NCBI GenBank assembly: GCA_000775715.1
Contig: JRWQ01000011.1
Coordinates: 496,001 to 560,000, forward strand
DNA: 64,000 nt
Direction: 5' to 3'
Source: Vibrio tubiashii
Lineage (GTDB): Bacteria > Pseudomonadota > Gammaproteobacteria > Enterobacterales > Vibrionaceae
Part shown: positions 1 through 8,715 of the stretch, one piece after another
Layout: every line of letters starts with the position of its first letter
Numbering within the stretch: the stretch's first letter is position 1
The notes under the pieces: generated by a model
Seen by the model: the letters and a program-made list of their open reading frames with translations, nothing else
What the model was told of the DNA's origin: nothing
Database searches by the model: none
Translations under genes and position numbers: made by a program

Positions 1-146
1 ACTCTTCAAGCGAGCGCGGATACTATCACTCTATCGTTTTTCTAGCAACTCAAAATCAGCTAAATCCACGATTTTGTGGGCAAATCTAATCAAAAGGTTA
101 AGTTTGACCCAATGGCTTGTCGTTGATGTGGAAAAAGGGTTTCGAA

Positions 147-1487
147 CTAGCTTGCGATTTTTAGTGTGAGTGTCGATTTAAGTCCACCAATTAAACTATT
201 AGCCAGTTGTAGCTTACCTCGGTAACTGTGAGCCATCTCATTGACGATGTTGAGGCCAAGGCCGCTGCCGGGCGTTGTTTCATCCAGCTTAACTCCGCGC
301 TTAAGTACCTGTTGCATATCTTCCTCAGCAATGCCAGGTCCATCGTCTTCAATGATAATATCGATCGTTCCTGGTTCGCCCTCGACGGAATGAACTCGAA
401 TCATATTTGAAGACCACTTGTAGGCATTTTCCAATAAGTTGCCGACCATCTCATCGAGGTCCGTAGGGTCTACAGCAACTTCAATTTCTGAATCAAGTTC
501 GTTAATTAACGTTACGCCTCGTTCGGCATAAACTTTGTCAAAGGCCATAGAGATCGCATCGACACGCTCTGCTGGGTTGGCTCGTACAGAAAGAATGTTT
601 TTGGAGCCCGCCATACGAGCTCTGCCCAAGTGGTAGTCAATTTGGCTTTGAATTTGGTGTACAGACGGCAGTAATTGATCTCGATTTTGGATATCGAGTG
701 AGGAAATTTCATTTCTAAGCACTGAAAGTGGTGTTTTTAGTGCATGGGATAGGTTTCCGGCATGGTTTCTTGCTCGATCAAGCAACTCTTGATAGTGGAA
801 TAGCAGCGCATTGAGATCTGAAACGACCGGAGCGACCTCTTTGGGGTAGTCTTCATCTAGACTGGTCTTGTCCCCATTTCGTAGCTGACTAAGCTCTATT
901 TGCATCTTGCTGAGTGGGCTCAATGACCATTGTACCTGCAACATGATCACGGCAAGCACACCGAAGTAGAGTAGAGCTAGAATAATCCAAAGTTGACGCA
1001 TCAAATCATGAACTGTGTCTTCAATCGGTTGTTCATCAACACCAATCAGAACATCAATAGGGCCATCATAATCAGGGTAGTAGAGCTTAGTTTTGATGAA
1101 GATAAGCTTTTCACCGCGAGCGCCAACGTATTCTTTGACTTTGTTGTCGATTGTTATCTGTTGATCCCATAGTGAGCGTGACCTAAGTAGGTCGGTTTTG
1201 GTTTGAGCTGACCAGTACAGACCGCTATAGGGGCGATTGAAGCGTGGATCGGATAAGCTAGAGGCGAGTGTCAGATTGCCAGATTTGTCGGCTTCGATGG
1301 CGGCCGCAATCTCGTCCATATAAACGGATAGCTGAGACTTAGCATCATCGGTCATGTAGTTGAACACCTGGCTTGGCACACTTACCCCAGCAGCAATAAC
1401 CATAGCGGTTAGCCAAACTATAGCCGCTAAGACTAAGCGACTTTTTAAACTTAATTTTTTCAGTAGCAAGCGTTTGTTATTCGGCAT
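147..1487 (-). CDS. PhoQ-like sensor histidine kinase
   Basis: A 446-residue membrane histidine kinase that should phosphorylate the regulator encoded just upstream. There is an N-terminal membrane segment (about residues 17-37), a periplasmic sensor region of about 125 residues, a second membrane segment (about 165-185), a HAMP-like linker, then the dimerisation/phosphoacceptor box with His248 (SHALKTPLS) and an ATPase domain with N box (NLLENAYKW), G1 (DDGPGIAEED) and G2 (GSGLGL). The first codons overlap the end of the regulator gene, which indicates one operon and translational coupling. The layout matches PhoQ/QseC-type kinases. The ligand cannot be read; cations or peptides are only possibilities by family. 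Confidence 0.9.
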   Translation of the reverse strand: MPNNKRLLLKKLSLKSRLVLAAIVWLTAMVIAAGVSVPSQVFNYMTDDAKSQLSVYMDEIAAAIEADKSGNLTLASSLSDPRFNRPYSGLYWSAQTKTDLLRSRSLWDQQITIDNKVKEYVGARGEKLIFIKTKLYYPDYDGPIDVLIGVDEQPIEDTVHDLMRQLWIILALLYFGVLAVIMLQVQWSLSPLSKMQIELSQLRNGDKTSLDEDYPKEVAPVVSDLNALLFHYQELLDRARNHAGNLSHALKTPLSVLRNEISSLDIQNRDQLLPSVHQIQSQIDYHLGRARMAGSKNILSVRANPAERVDAISMAFDKVYAERGVTLINELDSEIEVAVDPTDLDEMVGNLLENAYKWSSNMIRVHSVEGEPGTIDIIIEDDGPGIAEEDMQQVLKRGVKLDETTPGSGLGLNIVNEMAHSYRGKLQLANSLIGGLKSTLTLKIAS

Positions 1488-2136
1488 TAAGCTGATACCC
1501 CAAGCCCCTCACTGTTTTGATCACTTTTGGTGCGATTTTTTTACGAATACGACCAATAAATACTTCAATGGTATTTGAATCGCGGTCAAAGTCTTGTTTG
1601 TATATATGTTCTACCAGCTCTGTGCGTGAAATGACCTTTTCTGGGTTATGCATAAAATAAGAAACAACCTTGTACTCAAGGGCCGTCAGACTGACGGCTT
1701 GGCCTTGCCACATCACCTTAGAGGTACGGGTATCTAAACTGAGATTACCCACCTGCATGACTGGGGAAGCATTGCCTGAAGCACGTCTTAGCTGAGAGCG
1801 AATACGCGCGATGAGCTCTAGCATTTCGAAAGGCTTAGTTAAGTAATCGTCTGCTCCTGCGTTTAATCCTTCCACGCGTTGGGTTAATGTGTCACGCGCG
1901 CTGAGGATAATGACTGGGGTATTGATGTGTTCGTCTCTGATACCTTTTAGAACAGTAAGACCATCTAGCTTGGGCAAGCCTAAGTCTAGTACGATGGCAT
2001 CCCACTCTTCAGACGTGGCGCGATACAGTGCATCAATGCCATCTTGGGACAGTTCTGGAACCCAACCTGTCTGTTCTAGTGTTTCGACTATCTGTTGACC
2101 AAGACGCGGTTCGTCTTCCACTACCAGAATTTTCAT
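1477..2136 (-). CDS. OmpR/PhoP-family response regulator
   Basis: A 219-residue DNA-binding response regulator. The receiver domain has the acidic pocket (VVEDEP), the phosphoacceptor Asp51 (VLDLGLPKLDG) and the conserved Lys (TKPFE). The C-terminal winged helix (about 125-219) ends in the typical IKTVRGLGYQL. It shares 11 bp with the downstream sensor kinase gene and follows a PepSY-protein gene by 15 bp, so the three genes probably form one operon with the regulator as output. It resembles the PhoP/QseB/PmrA group; no symbol is assigned because several paralogues of this group occur in Vibrio. Confidence 0.9.
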   Translation of the reverse strand: MKILVVEDEPRLGQQIVETLEQTGWVPELSQDGIDALYRATSEEWDAIVLDLGLPKLDGLTVLKGIRDEHINTPVIILSARDTLTQRVEGLNAGADDYLTKPFEMLELIARIRSQLRRASGNASPVMQVGNLSLDTRTSKVMWQGQAVSLTALEYKVVSYFMHNPEKVISRTELVEHIYKQDFDRDSNTIEVFIGRIRKKIAPKVIKTVRGLGYQLNAE

Positions 2137-2151
2137 AAGCTTTGTCTTCTA

Positions 2152-2547
2152 TTATTTCAGTGCTTCTTTAATGTGTCTGCCTTTGATTTGCAGCATTTCA
2201 AGGGTTTCTGCGTTGTACTCGACCTTGATGATATTGTTATTGTGGTTCAATTTAAGTTCATAGACCCAAATATCATCATCTTCTTCCAACTCCACCTGTA
2301 TGATACGACCATGCAGGTCGCGTTCGACAGCAGCAAACATTTCAGAAAAAGGGCGAACGTAGCCTTTTTGTACCGCATCATAGACTTCATCTTGGTCCTC
2401 ATCGAACTCGATTTTCGTCCCCGGCTTATGAATGTCTTGGACTAATGCATGACCATCTTCGTGATAGTGCTTTTTTGCCCAAGTTGGAAAGGCGAAACAT
2501 ACGCATGCCAACAAGGCTGTCAGGCTGACTAATGGACGTTTAAACAT
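2152..2547 (-). CDS. PepSY-domain periplasmic protein
   Basis: A 131-residue exported protein. A signal peptide (about 1-22, ending PTWA) is followed by a PepSY-like domain with the ELEEDDDIWVYELKL strand pair and an acidic surface. Such small PepSY proteins are often encoded with PhoPQ/QseBC-like systems and may inhibit proteases or modulate the sensor; the role here is inferred from context. The start at 2547 is preferred over an ATG two codons earlier (2553) because AAGG lies seven bases upstream of it. It is the first gene of the likely operon with the regulator and kinase. Confidence 0.8.
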   Translation of the reverse strand: MFKRPLVSLTALLACVCFAFPTWAKKHYHEDGHALVQDIHKPGTKIEFDEDQDEVYDAVQKGYVRPFSEMFAAVERDLHGRIIQVELEEDDDIWVYELKLNHNNNIIKVEYNAETLEMLQIKGRHIKEALK

Positions 2548-2616
2548 AATCATACCTTGTCGTTTTAACTGAGTTTGAGTATACGGATTGATAGATGAAC
2601 ACCAAATGAATTTACC

Positions 2617-4377
2617 TTAGTTCGTTAATTCATCAGCAAAAATCTTATCGCGCATTTTCCAAAATCGTCCTGACTTTCTTGCTATGACGAACTGTGGTGG
2701 ACGGAAGCGGTGTTGATTGTTGACCACTTTGGTTGGTGAAGCATCTTCAAAAGGGCGATGTTTGTCGGCGAGGTGTGGGCGAACAAACTGATCTTTGAAA
2801 CGTTGTTTTTGATTCTTAGTGGTCAAAGACCAGAATTCGCTAACCTGAGCTTGGTTATCGCCGATGTAAGAGACTTTTAAGCTGCTCTTACCCTTATCGT
2901 CTTTATGAACGGTTAAATCCATTTCTCGACACTCAAAGACAAGTGCATCTTTAAGGTTTAACGCCTCTTTAAGTTTTTTGTCTGGGTCGACTAAGGTTGC
3001 GTCACACTCATGACAGATCCGCGCGGCAATATCGTTGTCAGCGCCACATTCGCCACAGTATTTAGCTCTAAAACGGTAGTCACAGTGCTCGCGCTCGCCG
3101 GTCTCTTCATCTTCGAAAAAACCTTTACATTTTCGGCCAAAATGTTCGATCAGAAAGCCATTACTGTCTAATTTGCCCCAGAAGTTGTTATTGAAGCCGC
3201 AAGCAGGGCAGGGGATGGTGATGATTTCACTGTCTGAGTCGGGTTTAGCATCACCAACTTCAGGTTGATAGAGATCGTAACTGTTACCAGCATAATCCAA
3301 AACCAAACATTCCGTTTTACCCGGTGATAAGCGTAGTCCACGGCCCACGATCTGTTGATAGAGACTGATTGACTCTGTTGGACGTAAGATGGCTATCAGA
3401 TCGACATGTGGTGCATCAAAGCCAGTAGTTAGCACCGATACATTTACAAGGTACCTTATTTTTTTATCTTTGAAGTTCTGGATGATGGCGTCGCGTTCAG
3501 GTGTTGCTGTGTCACCGATAACAATTGCGGTCTGTCCTTCAGGCAATAAGCCGAAGATTTCTTGGGCGTGGCGAACCGTAGCGGCAAAAATCATGACGCC
3601 TTGTCGTTCTGAAGACATCTGGATAATTTGCTCGACAATTTGTGGTGTGGCGCGTTTGGCCTTGTCGATGACCATGTCCATTTCAGACTCTTTGTATCGC
3701 CCTGTATTCGCGGGTTTGAGCTGCGAAAAGTCATAGCTCAACACTGGCGCATCCATCATTTTCGCTGGCGTTAAAAAGTTTTCGTCTAGCAAGTATCGGA
3801 TGGGTAACTCAAATATGCAGTCGCGGAAAAAACGTGGTTCCTCGCTGCGCACTAGACCTCTAGTGTGGTATTGATAAATCCACCCCATACCGAGCCGATA
3901 AGGTGTTGCAGTCAGCCCAAGCACTTTAATCCCAGCGTTCTGTTCGCGTAGGTGGTTGATCACTTTTTGATAGCTAGTGTTTTTATCATCTGGCACGCGA
4001 TGGCACTCGTCGATAACCAATAGTGAAAATTGATTTTTAAACTGGTCGAGATTGCGAACAACAGATTGAACCGAGGCAAATACCACTTGTTGGTCGGTCT
4101 CTTTGCGGCCTAGTCCGGCTGAAAATATCGACCCTTTTAGGCCATAACCCTCGTATTTTTGATGGTTCTGTTCGACTAGCTCTTTGACATGGGCAAGCAC
4201 AAGTACGCGACCTTTTGCTAGTCGAGCGAGTTCTGCAATAACTAAGCTTTTCCCCGCGCCAGTAGGTAGTACAAGCACCGCAGGTGTCGAATGTTTGCGA
4301 AAGTAATGAATGACCGCTTTGACGGAATCTGCCTGATAGGGACGAAGTGTATACATAAAATGTGTGAAATAGCTCAA
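2617..4377 (-). CDS. radD: RadD (YejH) superfamily 2 helicase
   Basis: A 586-residue DNA-repair helicase of the YejH/RadD family, the same length as the Escherichia coli protein. Motifs in order: Walker A (PTGAGKS, near residue 40), a DECH box (VIDECHRVP), motif III (GLTATPYR), motif V (TTGFDAPHVD) and motif VI (QIVGRGLR). The C-terminal third carries cysteine pairs (CPACG, CGECG, CHEC) that form zinc fingers. The family works with SSB in recombination and repair of DNA damage. It is divergent from rsuA, with about 50 bp between them. Confidence 0.92.
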   Translation of the reverse strand: MSYFTHFMYTLRPYQADSVKAVIHYFRKHSTPAVLVLPTGAGKSLVIAELARLAKGRVLVLAHVKELVEQNHQKYEGYGLKGSIFSAGLGRKETDQQVVFASVQSVVRNLDQFKNQFSLLVIDECHRVPDDKNTSYQKVINHLREQNAGIKVLGLTATPYRLGMGWIYQYHTRGLVRSEEPRFFRDCIFELPIRYLLDENFLTPAKMMDAPVLSYDFSQLKPANTGRYKESEMDMVIDKAKRATPQIVEQIIQMSSERQGVMIFAATVRHAQEIFGLLPEGQTAIVIGDTATPERDAIIQNFKDKKIRYLVNVSVLTTGFDAPHVDLIAILRPTESISLYQQIVGRGLRLSPGKTECLVLDYAGNSYDLYQPEVGDAKPDSDSEIITIPCPACGFNNNFWGKLDSNGFLIEHFGRKCKGFFEDEETGEREHCDYRFRAKYCGECGADNDIAARICHECDATLVDPDKKLKEALNLKDALVFECREMDLTVHKDDKGKSSLKVSYIGDNQAQVSEFWSLTTKNQKQRFKDQFVRPHLADKHRPFEDASPTKVVNNQHRFRPPQFVIARKSGRFWKMRDKIFADELTN

Positions 4378-4429
4378 CTATTTAGTCTAGTCGCACTATA
4401 ATACCCCACCTAGCAAAGATGAGGTATTC

Positions 4430-5131
4430 ATGCGTTTAGATAAATATCTATGTGATGCACTTGGTGCAACACGTAAAGAAGCAACAAAAATCATTAAAAG
4501 CGGTGACGTTACGGTTAATGACGTAGTGCAAAAAAGCGGTGCGGTTAAGGTAACGGAAGAGTGCACGGTAGAGTGGCAAGGTCGTGAGATCCAAAAACCA
4601 GGCCCGCGCTATATCATGCTTTTCAAACCCGATGGTTTTGTCTGCTCGCATGAAGATGGTTTTAATCAAACTGCGTTTATGCTGCTCGATGAAGTAAAAA
4701 TGGAAGACCTACATTTTGCTGGCCGCTTAGATGTTGATACCACAGGTTTGGTATTGATTACTGACGATGGTCAGTGGTCTCACCGTATTACTTCTCCTAA
4801 ACATAAGTGTGAAAAGACTTACCGAGTTTGGTTGGTTGATCCTCTTGAAGCAGATTATGCCGAGAAATTTGCTGAAGGTATTCAGCTGCGCAACGAAAAA
4901 GGCTTAACACTACCTGCCAAACTTGAAGTGGTTGACGAGGAAGAGAAAGAAGTCCTGTTGACCATTACTGAAGGTAAATACCATCAGGTTAAACGTATGT
5001 TTGCGGCCCTTGGCAATAAAGTTGAGCACCTTCACCGTGAACGTATTGGTGATATTGAATTGTGTGAAACATTGGAGCCGGGCGAGTATCGTTACTTAAC
5101 GCAACAAGAAATCGACTCTGTTTGGAAATAA
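4430..5131 (+). CDS. rsuA: 16S rRNA pseudouridine(516) synthase RsuA
   Basis: A 233-residue enzyme that converts U516 of 16S rRNA to pseudouridine. The N-terminal S4 RNA-binding domain begins MRLDKYLCDA, and the catalytic motif GRLDVDTTGL contains the nucleophilic Asp. The C-terminal KYHQVKRM segment is typical of the family. Length and motifs agree with RsuA rather than the longer RluB/RluE paralogues. It is divergent from radD. Confidence 0.93.
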   Translation: MRLDKYLCDALGATRKEATKIIKSGDVTVNDVVQKSGAVKVTEECTVEWQGREIQKPGPRYIMLFKPDGFVCSHEDGFNQTAFMLLDEVKMEDLHFAGRLDVDTTGLVLITDDGQWSHRITSPKHKCEKTYRVWLVDPLEADYAEKFAEGIQLRNEKGLTLPAKLEVVDEEEKEVLLTITEGKYHQVKRMFAALGNKVEHLHRERIGDIELCETLEPGEYRYLTQQEIDSVWK

Positions 5132-5286
5132 TTCTTTATTTAGGAAATAGTTTACTTCCATTTGGGAACTAGTCTTTTGGGCAATAATCGCTGAATATAG
5201 TTCGATTCATCTGACACTTTGTGTCCATTATTCTGTTTGGTTGCAGCAAGGAAGCTGCATCTGATTCGCAACCGAGTAGGAAATTT

Positions 5287-6492
5287 ATGTCTGAAAGATC
5301 TTTAGATCAAACTAAAGCGCCACAAATTAGCTTCTTATTATTCCTTGTTCTAGGCGCAATCGGTGCGCTAACGCCACTAGCGATTGATATGTACTTGCCT
5401 GCGATGCCGTCCATCGCTAAAGACCTTGGGGTTGGAGAAGGGGCAGTACAGATAACGTTAACCGCGTACACCGCAGGTTTTGCTATAGGGCAACTGATTC
5501 ATGGTCCATTAGCCGACAGCTATGGCCGTAGACCTGTTTTGATTTTAGGCGTACTGTTTTTTGGTCTGGCTTCGGTCGTCAGTGCCACGACAACGGGCAT
5601 TGAAGCCTTAACCTGGGTACGAACAGCCCAAGGTTTTGCCGGAGCGGCGGCGGCGGTGATCATTCAAGCGGTGGTGCGTGATATGTTCGACCGAGAAGAT
5701 TTTGCACGCGCGATGTCTTTCGTCACCTTAGTGATTACAATTGCACCTTTGATAGCGCCAATGATTGGCGGTTATGTTGCTGTATGGTTTGGTTGGCGAG
5801 CAATTTTCTGGATTTTAGCGGTATTCGCTATCGTCGTAATTTGCTTGGTAATGTGGAAGATCCCTGAAACTCTCAGTGAAGAAAACAAGCAACCATTTCG
5901 AATTCAAAATACGTTAAGAAACTACGTCAGGCTAGCTAGAAACCCTGAGGCAATGGGTTTAATTTTCTCAGGGGCGTTCTCGTTTGCTGGCATGTTTGCA
6001 TTCTTAACGGCAGGCTCGTTCGTCTATATTGATATTTATGGCGTGCCACCAGAACAGTTTGGCTATCTATTTGGATTGAATATTATTGCGATGATCGTTA
6101 TGACAAGCATTAACGGTCGATTGGTGAAAAAGGTTGGCTCTCATGCGATGCTGCGATTCGGTTTGTTTATCCAATTGATTGCAGGTGTTGGTCTGTTTGT
6201 GGCTTGGTTGCTAGACGCAGGTTTATGGGGAACCGTTGTGTTTGTTGTCATGTTCATCGGAACGTTGTCGACTATTGGTAGTAACACTATGGGCTTGCTA
6301 TTAAGTGGATACCCAACAATGGCAGGAACGGCATCATCGCTAGCGGGCACGTTGCGTTTTGGTACAGGCTCTGTGATTGGTGCCGTTGTGGCGTTTATGC
6401 CTGGCGGTGTAACTTGGCCGATGATCACGGTGATGAGTGCGTGTTCAATTATTTCGGCAGCATGTTATTGGATATTTGGAAGAAAGGCGTAA
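5287..6492 (+). CDS. Bcr/CflA family drug-resistance MFS exporter
   Basis: A 401-residue major facilitator transporter, drug:H+ antiporter family with 12 predicted membrane segments. The first segments contain the family motif LTPLAIDMYLPAMP, and the loop between TM2 and TM3 has motif A-like GPLADSYGRRPV. The ATG at 5287 is chosen because AGTAGGAA precedes it and the sequence MSERSLDQ fits homologues; an upstream in-frame GTG (5221) would add 22 unlikely residues. The stop overlaps the next start (TAATG), so the DUF2913 gene is probably co-transcribed. The substrate is unknown (bicyclomycin- or chloramphenicol-like drugs by family). Confidence 0.88.
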   Translation: MSERSLDQTKAPQISFLLFLVLGAIGALTPLAIDMYLPAMPSIAKDLGVGEGAVQITLTAYTAGFAIGQLIHGPLADSYGRRPVLILGVLFFGLASVVSATTTGIEALTWVRTAQGFAGAAAAVIIQAVVRDMFDREDFARAMSFVTLVITIAPLIAPMIGGYVAVWFGWRAIFWILAVFAIVVICLVMWKIPETLSEENKQPFRIQNTLRNYVRLARNPEAMGLIFSGAFSFAGMFAFLTAGSFVYIDIYGVPPEQFGYLFGLNIIAMIVMTSINGRLVKKVGSHAMLRFGLFIQLIAGVGLFVAWLLDAGLWGTVVFVVMFIGTLSTIGSNTMGLLLSGYPTMAGTASSLAGTLRFGTGSVIGAVVAFMPGGVTWPMITVMSACSIISAACYWIFGRKA

Positions 6493-7151
6493 TGTCTCAG
6501 TACACAGTAGAAATACAAAAACTTGTTAATAAAGCACTCGATGATATTGCTAAAGAGCATAATGCTGGCAAGTTAACCAACGGCCCTACGGCAAATAATC
6601 TTTACTTGGTACGTTGGATTACTAAAGCGATCAAGTCTCAACAGTTTCCACGCATTGTGGCGGATGATCTGATTCGTTGGCAGAAAACTGGACGCTCAAA
6701 GGGTAACAGCGCTGGGTTGATGCAGACATTTCAGCGAATTTCTAAGTTCTATGCTCAGTTTTTCCCTGAAGGGCAAGAAGAACGCGTACTGAAAGATTTT
6801 CAGATCAACGAATTCATCGACATGATGGAAGAGCAGGGTTGGGAAGTAACAACCTCTGAAGAGCTGGTTAATTGCGGTAAAGTACAGATCTTTACTGAAG
6901 GTCCAAACTCGCTAGCAATGTGTACCGAGCAGTGTGAAACCAGTTTTGATGGTGAAGATATGATTAAACCGATGAGTTGGTTTGTGCGCGGTCACCATGC
7001 TGATTTTGTCGAGAAAGCGTCAGCCGCGGGTTTTATGGTGCATAAGGTGACGGACTATAAGTCGAATGTGAAGTACCATGGTGAGTACTTAGTCTTCCCG
7101 GCTAACCGAGGTGATCGATTAGCTGAAATTCCTTTAAGTTTGACGGTTTAA
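6492..7151 (+). CDS. DUF2913 family protein
   Basis: A 219-residue soluble protein that I place in DUF2913, a family seen mostly in Vibrio and relatives and of unknown function. There is no signal peptide or membrane segment. The N-terminal half is helical and the C-terminal half is mixed. The start at 6492 overlaps the stop of the Bcr/CflA exporter as TAATG, with GGAAG upstream, so it is translated from the exporter mRNA. No catalytic motif was recognised. The operon link to an exporter is the only functional hint. Confidence 0.8.
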   Translation: MSQYTVEIQKLVNKALDDIAKEHNAGKLTNGPTANNLYLVRWITKAIKSQQFPRIVADDLIRWQKTGRSKGNSAGLMQTFQRISKFYAQFFPEGQEERVLKDFQINEFIDMMEEQGWEVTTSEELVNCGKVQIFTEGPNSLAMCTEQCETSFDGEDMIKPMSWFVRGHHADFVEKASAAGFMVHKVTDYKSNVKYHGEYLVFPANRGDRLAEIPLSLTV

Positions 7152-7170
7152 GCCGTTCTGAAATGATTGA

Positions 7171-7195
7171 GAGCTTCCATTAAGGAAGCTCTTTT
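7171..7195. terminator. Hairpin terminator between convergent genes
   Basis: GAGCTTCC and GGAAGCTC form an 8-bp stem with a 5-base loop followed by CTTTTG on the plus strand. It terminates the exporter/DUF2913 transcript and overlaps the 3' end of the convergent SDR gene. Confidence 0.75.
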
Positions 7196-8613
7196 GCTTT
7201 TCGCACTATCGCTTTGACCATACCCTTAAAGATAAACAGGTGAGCGGGCATCATTGCAAACCAGTAAAGTAGGCCTCTAAAGCCCTGAGGGTGCCACCAA
7301 GCCGTCACGGTGAGCTTGCGTCTGTCGCCCAATTCTTCAATTACAAACTCAAGCCTGCCTAATCCCGGACCTTTCATACCAAACAGCAGTGAAATAAATT
7401 GGTTCTCCTCACAGCGAATCACTTTCCAAGAGTCAATGTAGTCGCCGACTTGTAATTCTGGTCCTGCTGGTGAGCGTCGAACAGGTTTACCGCCACCAAA
7501 GAAGATATCGAGCCATTCACGAGTTCGCCAAAGAGCGTTGGCAAAGAAGTATCCTTCTTTTTTGCTACCTATTTGTTTTACCATTTGCCATAGCTGAGCA
7601 GCAGAAAGCTCAGTTTCGACTTCTGCACCTGTCTGTTTAGGGTAGTAGCCATAACCGGGTTGCCAACGAGAAAGAGCTGCTGGGTCAAAGCCCCAAACAT
7701 TACTGCGAACAAACTCCCCCTCTTGTTCGATGCTGTTGGCTACCATCTGATTAAACGTGACTAATTGTTGAGGAAACTTTTTCACGATCTTTTGGTTATC
7801 AGCAATAAAGTCATGCTCAAGGCCAGACAATAGGGCGGCCCCGATGCTAGATGGTACAGACGTTACTATTCCCAGCCAGCGTGAGGCCATTTTCGGTGTT
7901 AGCAATGAGGTAGATAGAATAGAGATCGGCTTGCGAATCGTTTTGGCAATCACTCTAAATTGTTCCCGATAGCTTAGGGTGTTTGGCCCACCGACTTCGA
8001 ATAGTTGATGCGCTTTAGGCTGCTCTTCAGCGAATGACAGTAAATAGTGGTTGAGATTTTCAAGCGCAATTGGATTGGCTTTAGAGTCTACCCATTTTGG
8101 CGTGATGAGCACGGGCATGTTGTAGACAAAGTCACGCATAATCTCGAAAGCAGCAGAACCTGGCCCAATGATCACGCCTGCGCGAAGCTCAGTAATCGGT
8201 ACGCCAGAGCTGCGAATAATATCGCCTGTCATGCGGCGCGCTTTCAAGTGGCGAGAATCTCCCGTCTGAGGTTGAATCGCACTTAGATAGATGACGTGTT
8301 TCACTTGGCTGTGGCTAAGTGCCCCCTTGAAATGCTCAGCTAATGATATCTCATAATCTAAGAAGTCGTGGCCATGAGCCATACCGTGGACCAAAAAGTA
8401 AATTAAGTCGAAATCAGGAACTAACGCCTTTGTTTTCGCTTCGTCGGCAAGGTCTAAATAGCATAGCGATAAGTTGGGATGAGGCTCAACACGAGCGTTA
8501 AGGTAGTCTATTTGCCGAGCCGCCGCGGTGACCTTGTAACCTTTTTCACATAACTGTGAAAGAAGCTGTGAGCCCACGTAGCCAGAGGCGCCTAAAACCA
8601 GCACTTTTTTCAT
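7180..8613 (-). CDS. SDR-family NAD(P)-binding protein with DUF2867 domain
   Basis: A 477-residue protein with an N-terminal Rossmann domain of the atypical/NmrA-like SDR type (VLGASGYVGSQL, about residues 5-16; LRAGVIIGPGS mid-domain). The C-terminal DUF2867 domain covers about 310-477. The combination is common in proteobacteria and usually annotated only as an SDR oxidoreductase. No classical YxxxK active site was recognised, so it may bind nucleotide without acting as a dehydrogenase. It is transcribed divergently from the MATE gene with about 100 bp between. Confidence 0.8.
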   Translation of the reverse strand: MKKVLVLGASGYVGSQLLSQLCEKGYKVTAAARQIDYLNARVEPHPNLSLCYLDLADEAKTKALVPDFDLIYFLVHGMAHGHDFLDYEISLAEHFKGALSHSQVKHVIYLSAIQPQTGDSRHLKARRMTGDIIRSSGVPITELRAGVIIGPGSAAFEIMRDFVYNMPVLITPKWVDSKANPIALENLNHYLLSFAEEQPKAHQLFEVGGPNTLSYREQFRVIAKTIRKPISILSTSLLTPKMASRWLGIVTSVPSSIGAALLSGLEHDFIADNQKIVKKFPQQLVTFNQMVANSIEQEGEFVRSNVWGFDPAALSRWQPGYGYYPKQTGAEVETELSAAQLWQMVKQIGSKKEGYFFANALWRTREWLDIFFGGGKPVRRSPAGPELQVGDYIDSWKVIRCEENQFISLLFGMKGPGLGRLEFVIEELGDRRKLTVTAWWHPQGFRGLLYWFAMMPAHLFIFKGMVKAIVRKAKELP

Positions 8614-8715
8614 CCATAACCCCTATGGTTTTGATGGTTTCATATCAATAGTCATCATATAATAACCGCCTCTTCTTTTCTGTCTTTCATACAGTTGCAT
8701 TTTTGAGGTGCGCGA

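Noticed and set aside
1..146. Left edge of the window
   Set aside because: No start, stop-bounded gene, hairpin or operator could be supported in these 146 bases.
2095..2445. A 116-residue plus-strand frame
   Set aside because: It is the antisense of the regulator and PepSY genes, with low-complexity hydrophobic composition.
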